Part shown: positions 47,543 to 56,753 of the stretch, piece by piece
Layout of the letters: each line of letters starts with the position of its first letter
Position numbering within the stretch: position 1 is the first letter of the stretch
Source: Hassallia byssoidea VB512170
Lineage (GTDB): Bacteria > Cyanobacteriota > Cyanobacteriia > Cyanobacteriales > Nostocaceae
Assembly (NCBI RefSeq): GCF_000817785.2
Contig: NZ_JTCM02000013.1
Location: forward strand, 33,670-97,669
Direction of reading: 5' to 3'
Length of the DNA stretch: 64,000 nucleotides
Notes under the pieces: model-generated
The model's input: only the letters and a program-made list of their open reading frames with translations
Databases searched by the model: none
Told to the model about the DNA's origin: nothing
Position numbers and translations under genes: made by a program

Positions 47543-47617
47543 TTCCTCGATAATTTAACACGCTACCACCACGGAAAAAATATGCGAAATGTCGTGGATA
47601 AAAATACTGGTTACTAA
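47543..47617 (+). pseudogene. 2-hydroxyacid dehydrogenase C-terminal tail, copy 2
   Basis: The frame reads FLDNLTRYHHGKNMRNVVDK then NTGY-stop. It is homologous to copy 1 but diverged, and again only the 3' end remains. Confidence 0.55.
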
Positions 47618-47619
47618 TA

Positions 47620-47908
47620 ATGACTATCTACAATTCCATTGGCAAAGTCTACTCGATCTTCGCGTCTTCCCGATCTGAGGATTGTAAATTCTCTAATTGA
47701 TTTACTCAACCTACCAAAGAAAAGTATTATTGCTGATATTGGTGCTGGTACTAAAGGTTATAGTCGAGCGATCGCCGAACGTGGATATTCAGTTTACGCT
47801 GTCGAACCTTCATCGGTAATGCGTTCTCAATCTATCGAACATGCACAGGTAAAATATTTTGCTGGTTATGCAGAAGATATTCTTTTGTTGGCTAACTGTG
47901 GCAATTAA
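47620..47908 (+). pseudogene. SAM-dependent methyltransferase 5' fragment, frameshifted
   Basis: MTIYNSIGKVYS starts at 47620. After a frameshift the sequence continues RLPDLRIVNSLIDLLNLPKK, SIIADIGAGTKGYSRAIAERGYSVYAVEPS (motif I and II), and stops at 47908 after about a third of the expected length. Confidence 0.7.
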
Positions 47909-48359
47909 AGCGATATTGTGGCTTAATTGTTGATAATTTAACAACTAAAATACGTTGATTGTTTAATAACTTTTCCCAAAAGAAAACACCACTAATACAA
48001 TTATTTTCTAGGTATTTGTATTTAGTTAAATCTAACTATATTTAAATATATAGGATTTTCATGGGTATTGAAAATGATTACACCAATTTATTTTCAGCAA
48101 GTCTTTATTACTAATCTCGCGCCGATTCATGAACTTAGTTTTAGAAGTTTATACAAATTAAATAACCTCAAAATTATCACTGCGAACAGAAACTTTTCGC
48201 CAAGCTAATAACCTTAATAATGGCGAACAAGTCAATTTATGGACTCCGAACAGAAACCCCCACATCAAGAAACAATTCCCGAACTCGTGGCACGTCTGGT
48301 AATTGCCTTTGAGAAAAAGCAGGCAGCTAAAAAAGAAAGCAAGCAATCAAAATATTTGC
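47909..48359. other. Gap upstream of the recombinase 3' end
   Basis: 451 bp. A 47-codon plus-strand frame (48239-48382, MDSEQKPPHQETIPELVARL...) is open and overlaps the recombinase 3' end. It may be a gene remnant. Nothing else is supported. Confidence 0.4.
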
Positions 48360-49901
48360 TTAAGTCTGATGCCGATACTTGATATTTGATACCCTCATAC
48401 CATCTACCTTAATTTCTCGCACGCACTCCGAGAGTAACCGTTTCTTATCGGTGTATGAGTCAATCGAATTCCAAAACTCAGGGTTTGCAAATGCTTTAAT
48501 AATGCGATCGCGTGAAATAGTCCATTCAGTCTGAATGTTAGCCAAGCTGGCTATTTTCAGCAAGATGTCTTCTTTGATTTGGGCGATCGCTTTCTCAATA
48601 CTGATATTTTTACCGGGTATCCGCTCCAATTGGGCTAGTTGTTGCTTAAGAGTAATTAACTCTAATGGTTCTTCCACTTTAACGACACCAATACCAATTA
48701 TACTCAAACGTTCTGCTTCCACAGTAAGCATCTTGATAACCTCCTTTTCCAGTTCGACGCTGGAAATCATGGTTTTATTAGCACAAGTACCATTATTACG
48801 GTAGTACAAACACTGAAAATAACTGATATTCTTTTGAGATTTTTTTAAATATTGAGTACCATTTATAGTCATTTTTGAACCGCAATGAGCGCAATAAACT
48901 AGTCCAGAAAATATCTTGCTCTCTGCCGTATCATCAGTTGCCCAGCGATTGTGTTTATTTTTAGCTAAAATACTTAGTATCTTGTCACGTTGCTCAATAC
49001 TAATTATTCCTTCATGGGTTCCCCAATGAATATTTAGCTCATGACGCGGTTTACTGTACTTTTTGCCAGGTGCGGTTTTGTCAATCACCGTACCCCCAGC
49101 AATTACCGGATTTGTTAACCAAGCTGACAAACCAGAACTACTCAAAAATAATCCATTGGATGTGACACTACCAGTCTTTGACCATAACCTACTATTAATA
49201 TCATCCTCTTCGTTAACTATGTTTACTCGGTCTGGTTGAGCATTTCTTGGTTGAATTCTCCACACCCCAAACAAACCATTCATCTTTTTGGTAGCCGAAC
49301 GAATAGAGCCACATTCAAAAAACGCCTCAACCCTCATCTTTGCTACATCAACCGCAGTTAATTCCCTCAAATCATCCAATAAACAAACTAGAGGAGTTGT
49401 ATCAAATTCGTAATGGTCGTAGTTGTCACCACCAACTTTAAAGCCAAATGGTGGTCTGTAGCTGGGTTTTTTGTTTTTCTTTCTTGTCTCCAAATCTTTA
49501 CGCACTCGCAACGATAACATTTTTACTTCGTGCTTGGCAATTAAAACCCGTACATCTGCTGAAAACTCTCCTCCCACCGAATCTAAATCAATGGCATCAT
49601 CTAAAGCCTCAAGTTTAATTTTCTTTGCCTTGCAAACTTCGACTAGCTGATAAAATAGCACAATAGAAGCGGATATGCGATCGAGCCGAGTAAATATTAA
49701 TGTCTGTATTTGTCCTGGGTTACTCGATTCAATGTATTTTATTAACTGATTTATTCCTTTGCGCTTATCATTGGTACGCTTGCCAACGTCGTAAAAAATC
49801 TTGTTTGCCCCAGCAGAGCGTAAACGCATCAACTGTTTTTCTAGTGCGCGGTTATCAATAGCCTGCTCTTCACTACTAACCCTACCGTATCCCAATTTCA
49901 T
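48360..49901 (-). CDS. Large serine recombinase, candidate nifH-element excisionase (XisF-like)
   Basis: About 513 aa from ATG 49901; the ORF opens at 49919. The N-terminal resolvase domain has the catalytic serine in LGYGRVSSEEQAIDN and the arginine motif in TLIFTRLDRISAS. The middle recombinase domain reads PSYRPPFGFKVGG, and a zinc-ribbon-like segment follows (FSGLVYCAHCGSKM ... CLYYRNNGTCANK). A coiled-coil C-terminus ends the protein. Size and layout resemble XisF, which excises the fdxN element. The gene starts about 40 bp inside the right repeat of the nifH element and reads inward, as expected for its own recombinase. Confidence 0.88.
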   Translation of the reverse strand: MKLGYGRVSSEEQAIDNRALEKQLMRLRSAGANKIFYDVGKRTNDKRKGINQLIKYIESSNPGQIQTLIFTRLDRISASIVLFYQLVEVCKAKKIKLEALDDAIDLDSVGGEFSADVRVLIAKHEVKMLSLRVRKDLETRKKNKKPSYRPPFGFKVGGDNYDHYEFDTTPLVCLLDDLRELTAVDVAKMRVEAFFECGSIRSATKKMNGLFGVWRIQPRNAQPDRVNIVNEEDDINSRLWSKTGSVTSNGLFLSSSGLSAWLTNPVIAGGTVIDKTAPGKKYSKPRHELNIHWGTHEGIISIEQRDKILSILAKNKHNRWATDDTAESKIFSGLVYCAHCGSKMTINGTQYLKKSQKNISYFQCLYYRNNGTCANKTMISSVELEKEVIKMLTVEAERLSIIGIGVVKVEEPLELITLKQQLAQLERIPGKNISIEKAIAQIKEDILLKIASLANIQTEWTISRDRIIKAFANPEFWNSIDSYTDKKRLLSECVREIKVDGMRVSNIKYRHQT

Positions 49902-49939
49902 AAGTTCCCAGAAAATCATCCTGTTGTGATTAAGAGTAG

Positions 49940-49950
49940 CACCATTCCTA
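49940..49950 (+). repeat. Right direct repeat of the nifH element
   Basis: CACCATTCCTA, identical to 29080-29090. The following bases continue the nifH frame as CT CCA ATT GAA. Confidence 0.9.
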
Positions 49951-50066
49951 CTCCAATTGAAATGGATGAACTAGAAGCATTGTTGATCGAATTCGGTATT
50001 CTCGAAAGCGACGAAGAAGCAGAAAAGCTGATTGCCGCAGAAAACGCTGCTAAAGCAACTGCATAA
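49951..50066 (+). CDS. nifH: Nitrogenase iron protein NifH, 3' part (interrupted gene)
   Basis: Read in frame with 28310-29090, it adds TPIEMDELEALLIEFGILES then DEEAEKLIAAENAAKATA, a normal NifH C-terminus. The joined gene is 897 bp (298 aa plus stop). In this unexcised form the fragment has no start of its own. nifD follows 124 bp downstream. Confidence 0.95.
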
Positions 50067-50189
50067 TTCCCCAGCAAAAGGAAAAAGGAAAGAATCTCAT
50101 CTCTGACCTTTTCCCTTTCGTTTCCCCCAACCCCAGAGGGGACGACAAGTCCCCTATTACCAGATCCTAAAGAGCAACTGAGGCAGAAT

Positions 50190-51584
50190 ATGACACCTCC
50201 AGAAAACAACAACATCGTCGAAGAAAGAAAAGAACTAATTAAAGAAGTTCTCGATGCTTACCCCGACAAAGCCAAGAAAAAACGGGAAAAGCACCTAAAC
50301 GTATTTGAAGAAGGCAAAGCTGACTGCGGCGTTAAGTCTAACATCAAATCTCTTCCTGGTGTAATGACCGCTCGTGGTTGTGCTTATGCAGGTTCTAAGG
50401 GTGTGGTCTGGGGTCCAATCAAAGACATGATCCACATCAGCCACGGTCCTGTGGGTTGTGGTTACTGGTCTTGGTCTGGTCGTCGTAACTACTATATCGG
50501 CACCACTGGTGTTGACACCTTTGGTACGATGCACTTCACCTCCGACTTCCAAGAAAGAGATATCGTTTTCGGTGGTGACAAAAAACTCGTCAAGCTAATC
50601 CAAGAACTTGACGAACTCTTCCCCCTCAACCGTGGTGTTTCCATTCAATCTGAATGTCCCATCGGTCTAATTGGGGATGACATCGAAGCAGTAGCTCGGA
50701 AAACATCAAAAGAGATTGACAAGCCTGTAGTTCCTGTACGTTGCGAAGGCTTCCGGGGTGTTTCTCAGTCTTTGGGACACCACATCGCTAATGACATGGT
50801 GCGTGACTGGGTATTCACCAGATCCGACAAAGAAAGAAAAGAAGGCAAACAGCAGTTTGAGGGTACTCCCTACGATGTAGCCATTATTGGTGACTATAAC
50901 ATCGGTGGTGATGCTTGGGCTAGCCGCATCCTCTTAGAAGAAATCGGCTTGCGCGTAGTCGCTCAGTGGTCGGGTGATGGCACCATCAATGAAATGATGA
51001 TGACACCGAACGTGAAGATGAATTTGATTCACTGCTACCGTTCGATGAACTACATCAGCCGTCACATGGAAGAAGCTTACGGTATTCCCTGGTTGGAATA
51101 CAACTTCTTTGGTCCTACCAAGATTGCTGAATCTTTACGGGAAATCGCTTCTAAATTTGACGAGACAATCCAAGCAAACGCTGAGAAGGTAATTGCTAAA
51201 TATCAGCCTACAATGGATGCGATTTTAGCAAAATATCGCCCACGTTTGGAAGGCAAGACTGTCGCCATGATGGTTGGTGGTCTGCGTCCCCGTCACGTTG
51301 TACCCGCATTCCAAGATTTGGGTATGAGAATGATTGGTACAGGTTATGAGTTTGCTCACAACGACGATTACAAACGTACCACTCACTACATCGAAAACGG
51401 CACCATCGTTTACGACGACGTTACCGCATACGAGTTTGAAGAGTTTGTAAAAGCACTCAAACCCGACCTCATCGCTTCTGGTGTGAAAGAGAAGTACGTT
51501 TTCCAAAAGATGGGTCTTCCTTTCCGTCAAATGCACTCTTGGGATTACTCCGAGCTTGGCGATCGCTCCTACAATTGGTGGTAA
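50190..51584 (+). CDS. nifD: Nitrogenase MoFe protein alpha chain NifD, 5' part (interrupted gene)
   Basis: Encodes the first 454 residues of NifD. Start ATG 50190 ([16 protein letters not shown]). Conserved segments include [28 protein letters not shown] and [15 protein letters not shown], which contain P-cluster cysteines. [11 protein letters not shown] and [18 protein letters not shown] also match. Homology ends at SWDYS, at the repeat 51542-51552. The last ten residues ([10 protein letters not shown]) come from the inserted element. The missing 3' end is at 62225-62364; joined, the protein is 500 aa. Confidence 0.96.
   Translation: MTPPENNNIVEERKELIKEVLDAYPDKAKKKREKHLNVFEEGKADCGVKSNIKSLPGVMTARGCAYAGSKGVVWGPIKDMIHISHGPVGCGYWSWSGRRNYYIGTTGVDTFGTMHFTSDFQERDIVFGGDKKLVKLIQELDELFPLNRGVSIQSECPIGLIGDDIEAVARKTSKEIDKPVVPVRCEGFRGVSQSLGHHIANDMVRDWVFTRSDKERKEGKQQFEGTPYDVAIIGDYNIGGDAWASRILLEEIGLRVVAQWSGDGTINEMMMTPNVKMNLIHCYRSMNYISRHMEEAYGIPWLEYNFFGPTKIAESLREIASKFDETIQANAEKVIAKYQPTMDAILAKYRPRLEGKTVAMMVGGLRPRHVVPAFQDLGMRMIGTGYEFAHNDDYKRTTHYIENGTIVYDDVTAYEFEEFVKALKPDLIASGVKEKYVFQKMGLPFRQMHSWDYSELGDRSYNWW
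51542..51552 (+). repeat. Left direct repeat of the nifD element
   Basis: GGATTACTCCG, in the codons for W-D-Y-S. Confidence 0.93.
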
Positions 51585-51843
51585 AGCAAGGTTTTTTGGC
51601 GATGGAATAAAAAAGAGTCGATTTCTAGCCTAAATGTAAGTTGTACGCTCTCCTATAAAAATATCTCTTTGTAAGTTATAAGCATATAAGTGTTATTCTG
51701 TCCAGTTTTTTCGATGAAATTAAATCTGCGTTAGAGAAAAACTGTAAATTCAAAAACTTTTTTTGTTGATGTTTTATTAGACTAAATATATGGCGTTGGC
51801 GTAGCGATCGCCTTTTACATTGCCCGAAGACAAATCTATAAAA

Positions 51844-52101
51844 TTAGCTCTTGATTTGTTGTAGTTGTTTGATTGTTTCTATTAACAAACGAACTTGAAC
51901 AGGTTTGTTACGAAACCAGTCTGTTGACCAAATCCGGTGAATTTTCCAACCTAGCCTTTCAAGCACCTGTTGTCTGAGGCGATCGCGATCTCTTGCAGTC
52001 GGTAAACTATGGTAAAATGCACCATCACACTCAATATTGCGATTGGTGATTTTATTCCTTGGAAGTCCCTTGATGGTGGTGCGATCGCGGATATAGATCA
52101 A
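51844..52101 (-). pseudogene. REase_MTES_1575-type nuclease C-terminal fragment
   Basis: 85 aa containing IECDGAFYHSLPTARDRDRLRQ and VLERLGWKIHRIWSTDWFRN, the conserved end of large helicase/nuclease proteins with a Vsr-like endonuclease domain. Intact members are much larger. The upstream part is missing, so this is probably a remnant of a big gene lost from the nifD element. Confidence 0.65.
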
Positions 52102-52204
52102 TACTTTAATCTTTTTTCAACAAAATCTCATCATTTTGCTGATATATCTAAAATGTGGGGAAAAACTCTGAATTACGCCTTGAGAGCTAATTACACTTTT
52201 AGTT

Positions 52205-52762
52205 ATGAGACAAAAACTCTTTGGTCAAGTGTTAACAGGGCTGACAAGATTGTTTAGTATTACTGTACTGATTTCAGCCACTGTGACTGCATTGGGGAAT
52301 CAGCCAAGCTATGCAGAAGGAACAAGCTTTTTTTGTGGTAAAAGCAAATATCAAAATAAAACTGTACCTGCAACTTATGCACGCACGCAAGACGGGAGAC
52401 AAATACTGATGCTGCGTTGGATTTCCGATGATAGCTTTCCACCTCCGTGGACAGCACAACAACGCTGTTATAAAGTATCCCACAGATTCCAACGCAGTTA
52501 TGACAATGGTACGCTCAAATATCTCACTGCTGGAGTTATAAAAAAACAATCAGTAGTGTGTGCGATCGCAAATCAATCTGATACTTGTACAGATAGCAAT
52601 TTGTTATTTACACTCAAACCCGGTACAAAACCTAGTGCTGTATTACTCAAGTTGCTAGACCGTCGCGGTTTAGCTGCTGGTAGGGTATTAAATGAAAGCG
52701 GTGGTGACGAACTGACAATTGATATCGATGCATATTTACAGGAATTAGGGTCGGAAAAGTAA
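52205..52762 (+). CDS. COP23-domain secreted protein
   Basis: 185 aa with an N-terminal signal-like segment (LTRLFSITVLISATVTALG). The rest is a COP23-type domain: FFCGKSKYQNKTVPATYAR, ILMLRWISDDSF, PPWTAQQRCYKVSHRFQRSY and four cysteines likely paired in the periplasm. COP23 was described as a circadian-oscillating protein in a marine cyanobacterium; its molecular role is unclear. It lies 44 bp upstream of the trypsin-TPR gene and is probably cotranscribed. Confidence 0.8.
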   Translation: MRQKLFGQVLTGLTRLFSITVLISATVTALGNQPSYAEGTSFFCGKSKYQNKTVPATYARTQDGRQILMLRWISDDSFPPPWTAQQRCYKVSHRFQRSYDNGTLKYLTAGVIKKQSVVCAIANQSDTCTDSNLLFTLKPGTKPSAVLLKLLDRRGLAAGRVLNESGGDELTIDIDAYLQELGSEK

Positions 52763-52806
52763 AGTAAATTTACACGATTTCTAATAAAAAATTCGGAGAT
52801 GAGAAT

Positions 52807-54453
52807 ATGAGGTTTTATTATGGACTTGCGCCTGCACTAATTGGTGTATCAATAGTCGTTGTGCAGACACAAGTTGCTGTAGCGCTATCTTCTCAAGAAG
52901 TGGGAAAGATTGCTAAAGAAATTACCGTATTAATTGCGAGTACAAACAATCCTGGTTCAGGTGTAATTATCAAAAAAGAAGGCAACACTTACACCGTTAT
53001 AACAGCGGCTCATGTAGTTGCAAAGCCTGATAATTATGCAATTGTCACCTCAGATAGTCTACGCTATCAAGTAAACTACAAAACAGTGAGACGTTTGCCA
53101 GATATAGACTTAGCAGTAGTGCAATTTACTAGTGATATTAATTATAAGGTTGCCAAAATAGGTAACTCTGACCAAAGCACAGAAGGGACAATAGCTTACG
53201 TAGCAGGTTTTCCAAAAGCGACAGCTGCTATTTCTAGCCGTATCTATAATTTTGTTGAAGGTAAGATTAGCGCTAATGCATCAAAGGCTCTAAAAGAAGG
53301 TTACGCATTAGTTTATAGTAACGATACTTTACCAGGAATGAGTGGTGGAGCGGTACTAAACGACAAAGGCGAACTGATAGGAATTCACGGTCGTGCTGAT
53401 ACATCCACGGATAATTTTAAAGCTTCAGAAATCAATCCCAATATTTTTGTCAAAACTGGATTTAATCTGGGCATTCCTATTAATACTTTTTTGCGGCTAT
53501 CATCAAATGTTGGGGTAAATTTGGGTATCTCCGCACCGCCATTAGTTGCTACAGCACCCAAGGCGGATGATTTTTATGCTCAGGGTGTAGATAAGTTTAG
53601 AAAAGGTGATTATAAAGGGGGAATCGATAATTTAAACGAAGCAATTCGTCTCAATCCTAACTATGCCAAAGCATACTACATCCGAGCATTTATTCGTGCT
53701 GCTTCATCAAAGAACTGGCAAGAAAAAGACTGGCAAGGAGCAATTGCTGATATCAATCAAGTTATCAAGATTAATCCCAACGATGTCGATGCATATAAAA
53801 CTAGAGCTTTTTTCCGCACTCAATTGAAAGATTTCCAGGGGGCAATTGCCGATACAAACCAAGCTATCAAGATTAATTATAACGATGTCAATGCATACAA
53901 AATTCGAGCTTTATCCCGCGCTCAACTGAAAGATTTTCAGGGAGCAATTGCGGATTTAAACCAAGTTATTAAGATTAATCCAAATGATGCTGGTGGTTAT
54001 GTCGGTCGGGGTATGTATCGCAACCAATTAAAAGATTTTCAAGGAGCTATTACTGATTTTAACCAAGCCATCAAGATTGATTATAACAACATCTATGCAT
54101 ATAACGGACGAGGTGAAGCTCGTATTAACTTACAAGATTTGCAAGGTGCGCTCGCTGATTTGAACCAAGCTATTAAGATTAATCCTAATGATGTCGAAAC
54201 TTACAGCAAGCGAGGTTTAGTTCGCTATGCTTTGGGAGATAAGCAAGGTGGGATCACTGATTTTAACTCTGCTATCAAAATCAAGCCAAACGATCCTAGA
54301 GCCTATTTTGGTCTAGGTTTTGTCAGCGCTAAGTCAGGAGATAAACAGGGAGCGATCGCATATTTTCAGAAAGCTGCGAATCTGTATCAAGAAGCAGGAA
54401 ATACAGAACCTTACCAACAAACCCTGGAGTTAATCAGACAACTTCAGCAGTAG
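52807..54453 (+). CDS. Trypsin-like serine protease with TPR repeats
   Basis: 548 aa. It has a signal peptide, then an S1-type protease domain. The catalytic histidine is in VITAAHVVAKP, the aspartate in LPDIDLAVVQF and the serine in LPGMSGGAVLN. From about residue 255 there are at least seven TPR motifs (DFQGAIADLNQVIKINPNDA-type units), many close to identical. It is probably exported, and the TPRs would bind partner proteins. The TPR units show recent internal duplication. It is paired with the COP23 gene. Confidence 0.9.
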   Translation: MRFYYGLAPALIGVSIVVVQTQVAVALSSQEVGKIAKEITVLIASTNNPGSGVIIKKEGNTYTVITAAHVVAKPDNYAIVTSDSLRYQVNYKTVRRLPDIDLAVVQFTSDINYKVAKIGNSDQSTEGTIAYVAGFPKATAAISSRIYNFVEGKISANASKALKEGYALVYSNDTLPGMSGGAVLNDKGELIGIHGRADTSTDNFKASEINPNIFVKTGFNLGIPINTFLRLSSNVGVNLGISAPPLVATAPKADDFYAQGVDKFRKGDYKGGIDNLNEAIRLNPNYAKAYYIRAFIRAASSKNWQEKDWQGAIADINQVIKINPNDVDAYKTRAFFRTQLKDFQGAIADTNQAIKINYNDVNAYKIRALSRAQLKDFQGAIADLNQVIKINPNDAGGYVGRGMYRNQLKDFQGAITDFNQAIKIDYNNIYAYNGRGEARINLQDLQGALADLNQAIKINPNDVETYSKRGLVRYALGDKQGGITDFNSAIKIKPNDPRAYFGLGFVSAKSGDKQGAIAYFQKAANLYQEAGNTEPYQQTLELIRQLQQ

Positions 54454-54628
54454 AATGTATCAGTACCTTGTTGTGGTTGCGTCAGGATATTTCATATCCA
54501 AACAATTGCGATAACGAAGTTAAGCGACTAGGCGATCGCCTTCACCTCACTATATATCTACATAATTATGAAATTACGGTTATTTCTTCACATCCTAACT
54601 GGAAGTGCGATCGCTTTCGGCACACTAT

Positions 54629-54760
54629 ATGAAAATTGCTCCAGTAATTGCTATATCTAGTTTAATTTTGGCAACTACAACTGCAACCATTGCTGATGCG
54701 CGATCAACTTCACCAAACTGTTTAGACATTATGCCCAGTCGAGAGAAGGTTTACGCTTAG
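54629..54760 (+). pseudogene. Signal-peptide fragment of a lost gene
   Basis: A 43-codon frame (MKIAPVIAISSLILATTTAT, IADARSTSPNCLDIMPSREK) reads like a signal peptide plus a short mature start, then stops. It overlaps the convergent brnA-like 3' end. It is probably a 5' gene fragment. Confidence 0.45.
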
Positions 54761-54938
54761 ACTTGGCACAATCCTGTAAGTAGAGATTAATTAAAGTTTG
54801 ATAGGGAATGCCTGTTTCTTCTGCAAGAGACTTAAAGTATTCAATCACATCTTCTTCTAAGCGGATTGTAATCTGCTTTTTCAGATTTTTCACATAGGGA
54901 TTACGAACAGACTCAGAAAAATCATATTCATCTCTCAT
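54729..54938 (-). CDS. BrnA-like ribbon-helix-helix antitoxin
   Basis: 69 aa. The C-terminal RHH DNA-binding fold reads KKQITIRLEEDVIEYFKSLAEETGIPYQTLINLYLQDCAKS, as in BrnA antitoxins. Its ATG overlaps the stop of a truncated brnT-like gene. With its toxin broken, it is an orphan antitoxin. Confidence 0.75.
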   Translation of the reverse strand: MRDEYDFSESVRNPYVKNLKKQITIRLEEDVIEYFKSLAEETGIPYQTLINLYLQDCAKSKRKPSLDWA

Positions 54939-55050
54939 GGCAAAAACTCCTCATATTGCTTACGTTCGTACCTTGTAGCTGTACGAGCAGAGATAATACG
55001 AATATAGCGATCGCTCTTTTTGTACAAGTGAGATACCACTTGCAAGAACA
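54935..55050 (-). pseudogene. BrnT-like toxin C-terminal remnant
   Basis: SDRYIRIISARTATRYERKQYEEF followed by the stop at 54935 is the typical BrnT end (RIISARKATRxERxxYE). The N-terminal part is absent, and the region runs into a different gene's 3' end at 55065. Confidence 0.7.
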
Positions 55051-55064
55051 AAGTGTTACACAAA

Positions 55065-55664
55065 TTAACTACTGAATTGCTGAACAATTGTCTGTACAAT
55101 TGCTAAAATGGCTCCTACGTTATCCAAGTAATATCTTTGCTTATCAAGCAAAGCCACTTTTTGCGAAAGTTGCAGAAACTGCCATACTTCTCCTGTTGTC
55201 ACACATCCATACACGGGTATTTCTGCTTGTCCAGATGAACGATTGAATAAATCCGCCGCCACCATTTGCGCGATACACTGTCCTAACCCAGCTTCAACAT
55301 CATTTTTCTTCGCTTCCACAACAGTGAGAATTGGCGATCGCAACGGTGGTAAAGGTGGAGCTATTGCTAAAATAAAATCACATTCCCCAATCAAGCCCTG
55401 TGCAGGATCGACATCAAGTCTTTGTCCAGAAAAAATAGCCAAGCTATCTTGGCTGAGATCGCGACAGGCTAGTAAAATCGGTACAATAATAAACTCGCTG
55501 CGAGCCTTTTCACTAATTAGAGATAACTGAGTTCGTTTTCCTAAAGTTTCATTTAACCACGAAGGAATAGAAAGAGGTACAAGCTTGGGAAACAGATCGG
55601 CTTCTTGGGTGGTGATTCCTAAAACAGCCGCAGCTTTTTCTAAAGTAAAGTCGCTGTACGCCAT
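55065..55664 (-). CDS. Conserved protein with PD-(D/E)XK-like core (paralogue A)
   Basis: 199 aa from ATG 55664 (MAYSDFTLEKAAAVLGI); 12 codons upstream are also open. The middle reads KARSEFIIVPILLACRDLS and LIGECDFILAIAP. PILTVVEAKKNDVEAGLGQCIAQMVAADLF has the D ... E-A-K spacing of restriction-nuclease folds. It is paralogous to the divergent gene at 55932, with the same length and the same MAYSDFTL start. The function is unknown. Confidence 0.7.
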   Translation of the reverse strand: MAYSDFTLEKAAAVLGITTQEADLFPKLVPLSIPSWLNETLGKRTQLSLISEKARSEFIIVPILLACRDLSQDSLAIFSGQRLDVDPAQGLIGECDFILAIAPPLPPLRSPILTVVEAKKNDVEAGLGQCIAQMVAADLFNRSSGQAEIPVYGCVTTGEVWQFLQLSQKVALLDKQRYYLDNVGAILAIVQTIVQQFSS

Positions 55665-55931
55665 AGTTTTGCACTGCTTTTCTGAGTATGACGTTTTCAA
55701 TAAAAGGGAATTGCTTCTATTTTACCGCTGTTGTAGAGTTGTCCAGAGATTGTGTGTGAGATGCAACGCCATGAGTAACCCGTAAAGCGCGATCGCCTTC
55801 ACTCGACAACAAACGACTGTATATTTAGGGATGGTGTCAGGTGCGATTCACCCCCAAAAAGCAGAGCAGTTTATTTACATCATTCTAAACTAGTAACAGC
55901 AACCATAGCAAATAAGAATGAGGTAACGCAA

Positions 55932-56531
55932 ATGGCTTATAGTGACTTTACCTTGAGTAAGTTTAAAAAGGATTTCAATATTCATCTTGATGAAAGAATT
56001 GATTTATTTGCTGACATTGAACCTAGAGAAATAAGCACTCAACTAACAACTACTTTAGAAGAAACTACCGATTTAGCCTTGGCGATTAATACAGAAAAAG
56101 CTCGTTCCGAAATGATTATTACGCCGATTTTGTTGGAGGTAAGGCGTAAGGCTAATTATCAAATTAGTTTATTTTCGGGGACAGATTTTAATGTTGATGC
56201 CGAGAAGGGGTTAAATGGTTATTGTGATTTTGTTATCAGTCGCTCTAAGGAACAGTTAACAATTAATGCACCTGTAATGATTATTGTCGAGGCTAAGAAT
56301 GAAAACATTAAAGGTGGATTAGGTCAATGTATGGCGGCAATGTTGGCAGCACAGATTTTTAACCAGCAGGAGGAAAATGAAATTAAAACTATTTATGGAG
56401 CGGTGACGACAGGAGATATTTGGAAATTTTTGAAGCTGGAAGGTGCTGATTTGTTTGTTGATTTGAATAATTATTATATTAAAGAATTAAATAAAATTTT
56501 AGGTATTTTATATCAAGGAATCCAAGGTTAA
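55932..56531 (+). CDS. Conserved protein with PD-(D/E)XK-like core (paralogue B)
   Basis: 199 aa, starting MAYSDFTLSKFKKDFNI. KARSEMIITPILLEVRRK, LNGYCDFVISRSKEQL and PVMIIVEAKNENIKGGLGQCMAAMLAAQIF align with paralogue A (55065). The D and E-x-K residues are again conserved. It lies 267 bp from, and divergent to, its paralogue. Such cyanobacterial proteins have no assigned role; a nuclease-like activity is an inference. Confidence 0.7.
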   Translation: MAYSDFTLSKFKKDFNIHLDERIDLFADIEPREISTQLTTTLEETTDLALAINTEKARSEMIITPILLEVRRKANYQISLFSGTDFNVDAEKGLNGYCDFVISRSKEQLTINAPVMIIVEAKNENIKGGLGQCMAAMLAAQIFNQQEENEIKTIYGAVTTGDIWKFLKLEGADLFVDLNNYYIKELNKILGILYQGIQG

Positions 56532-56642
56532 AATCACACATAGCAGATAGCGATCGTATTCCTCTTCGGTGTGAGGAACTTTGACGTTTTCGGCAATGGA
56601 TGACCAAGCAGTGATGGTTTGATCCAGGTTGAAACTTTGCAT
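56508..56642 (-). pseudogene. HigA-like antitoxin fragment
   Basis: Starts MQSFNLDQTITAWSSIAENV KVPHTEEEYDR, the N-terminus of a common cyanobacterial antitoxin family. After about 30 residues it diverges, and the frame runs to a stop inside the 3' end of the convergent gene. Confidence 0.55.
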
Positions 56643-56753
56643 TATTCTTTAGCAATCCTAAATTTAGACTTGACAAATAACCATGTAGTTACATATTCTG
56701 TGTGAAATGCATTTCTAAGTAGCCCGTCGTCAACATTGCACTTAGTAGAAAAT

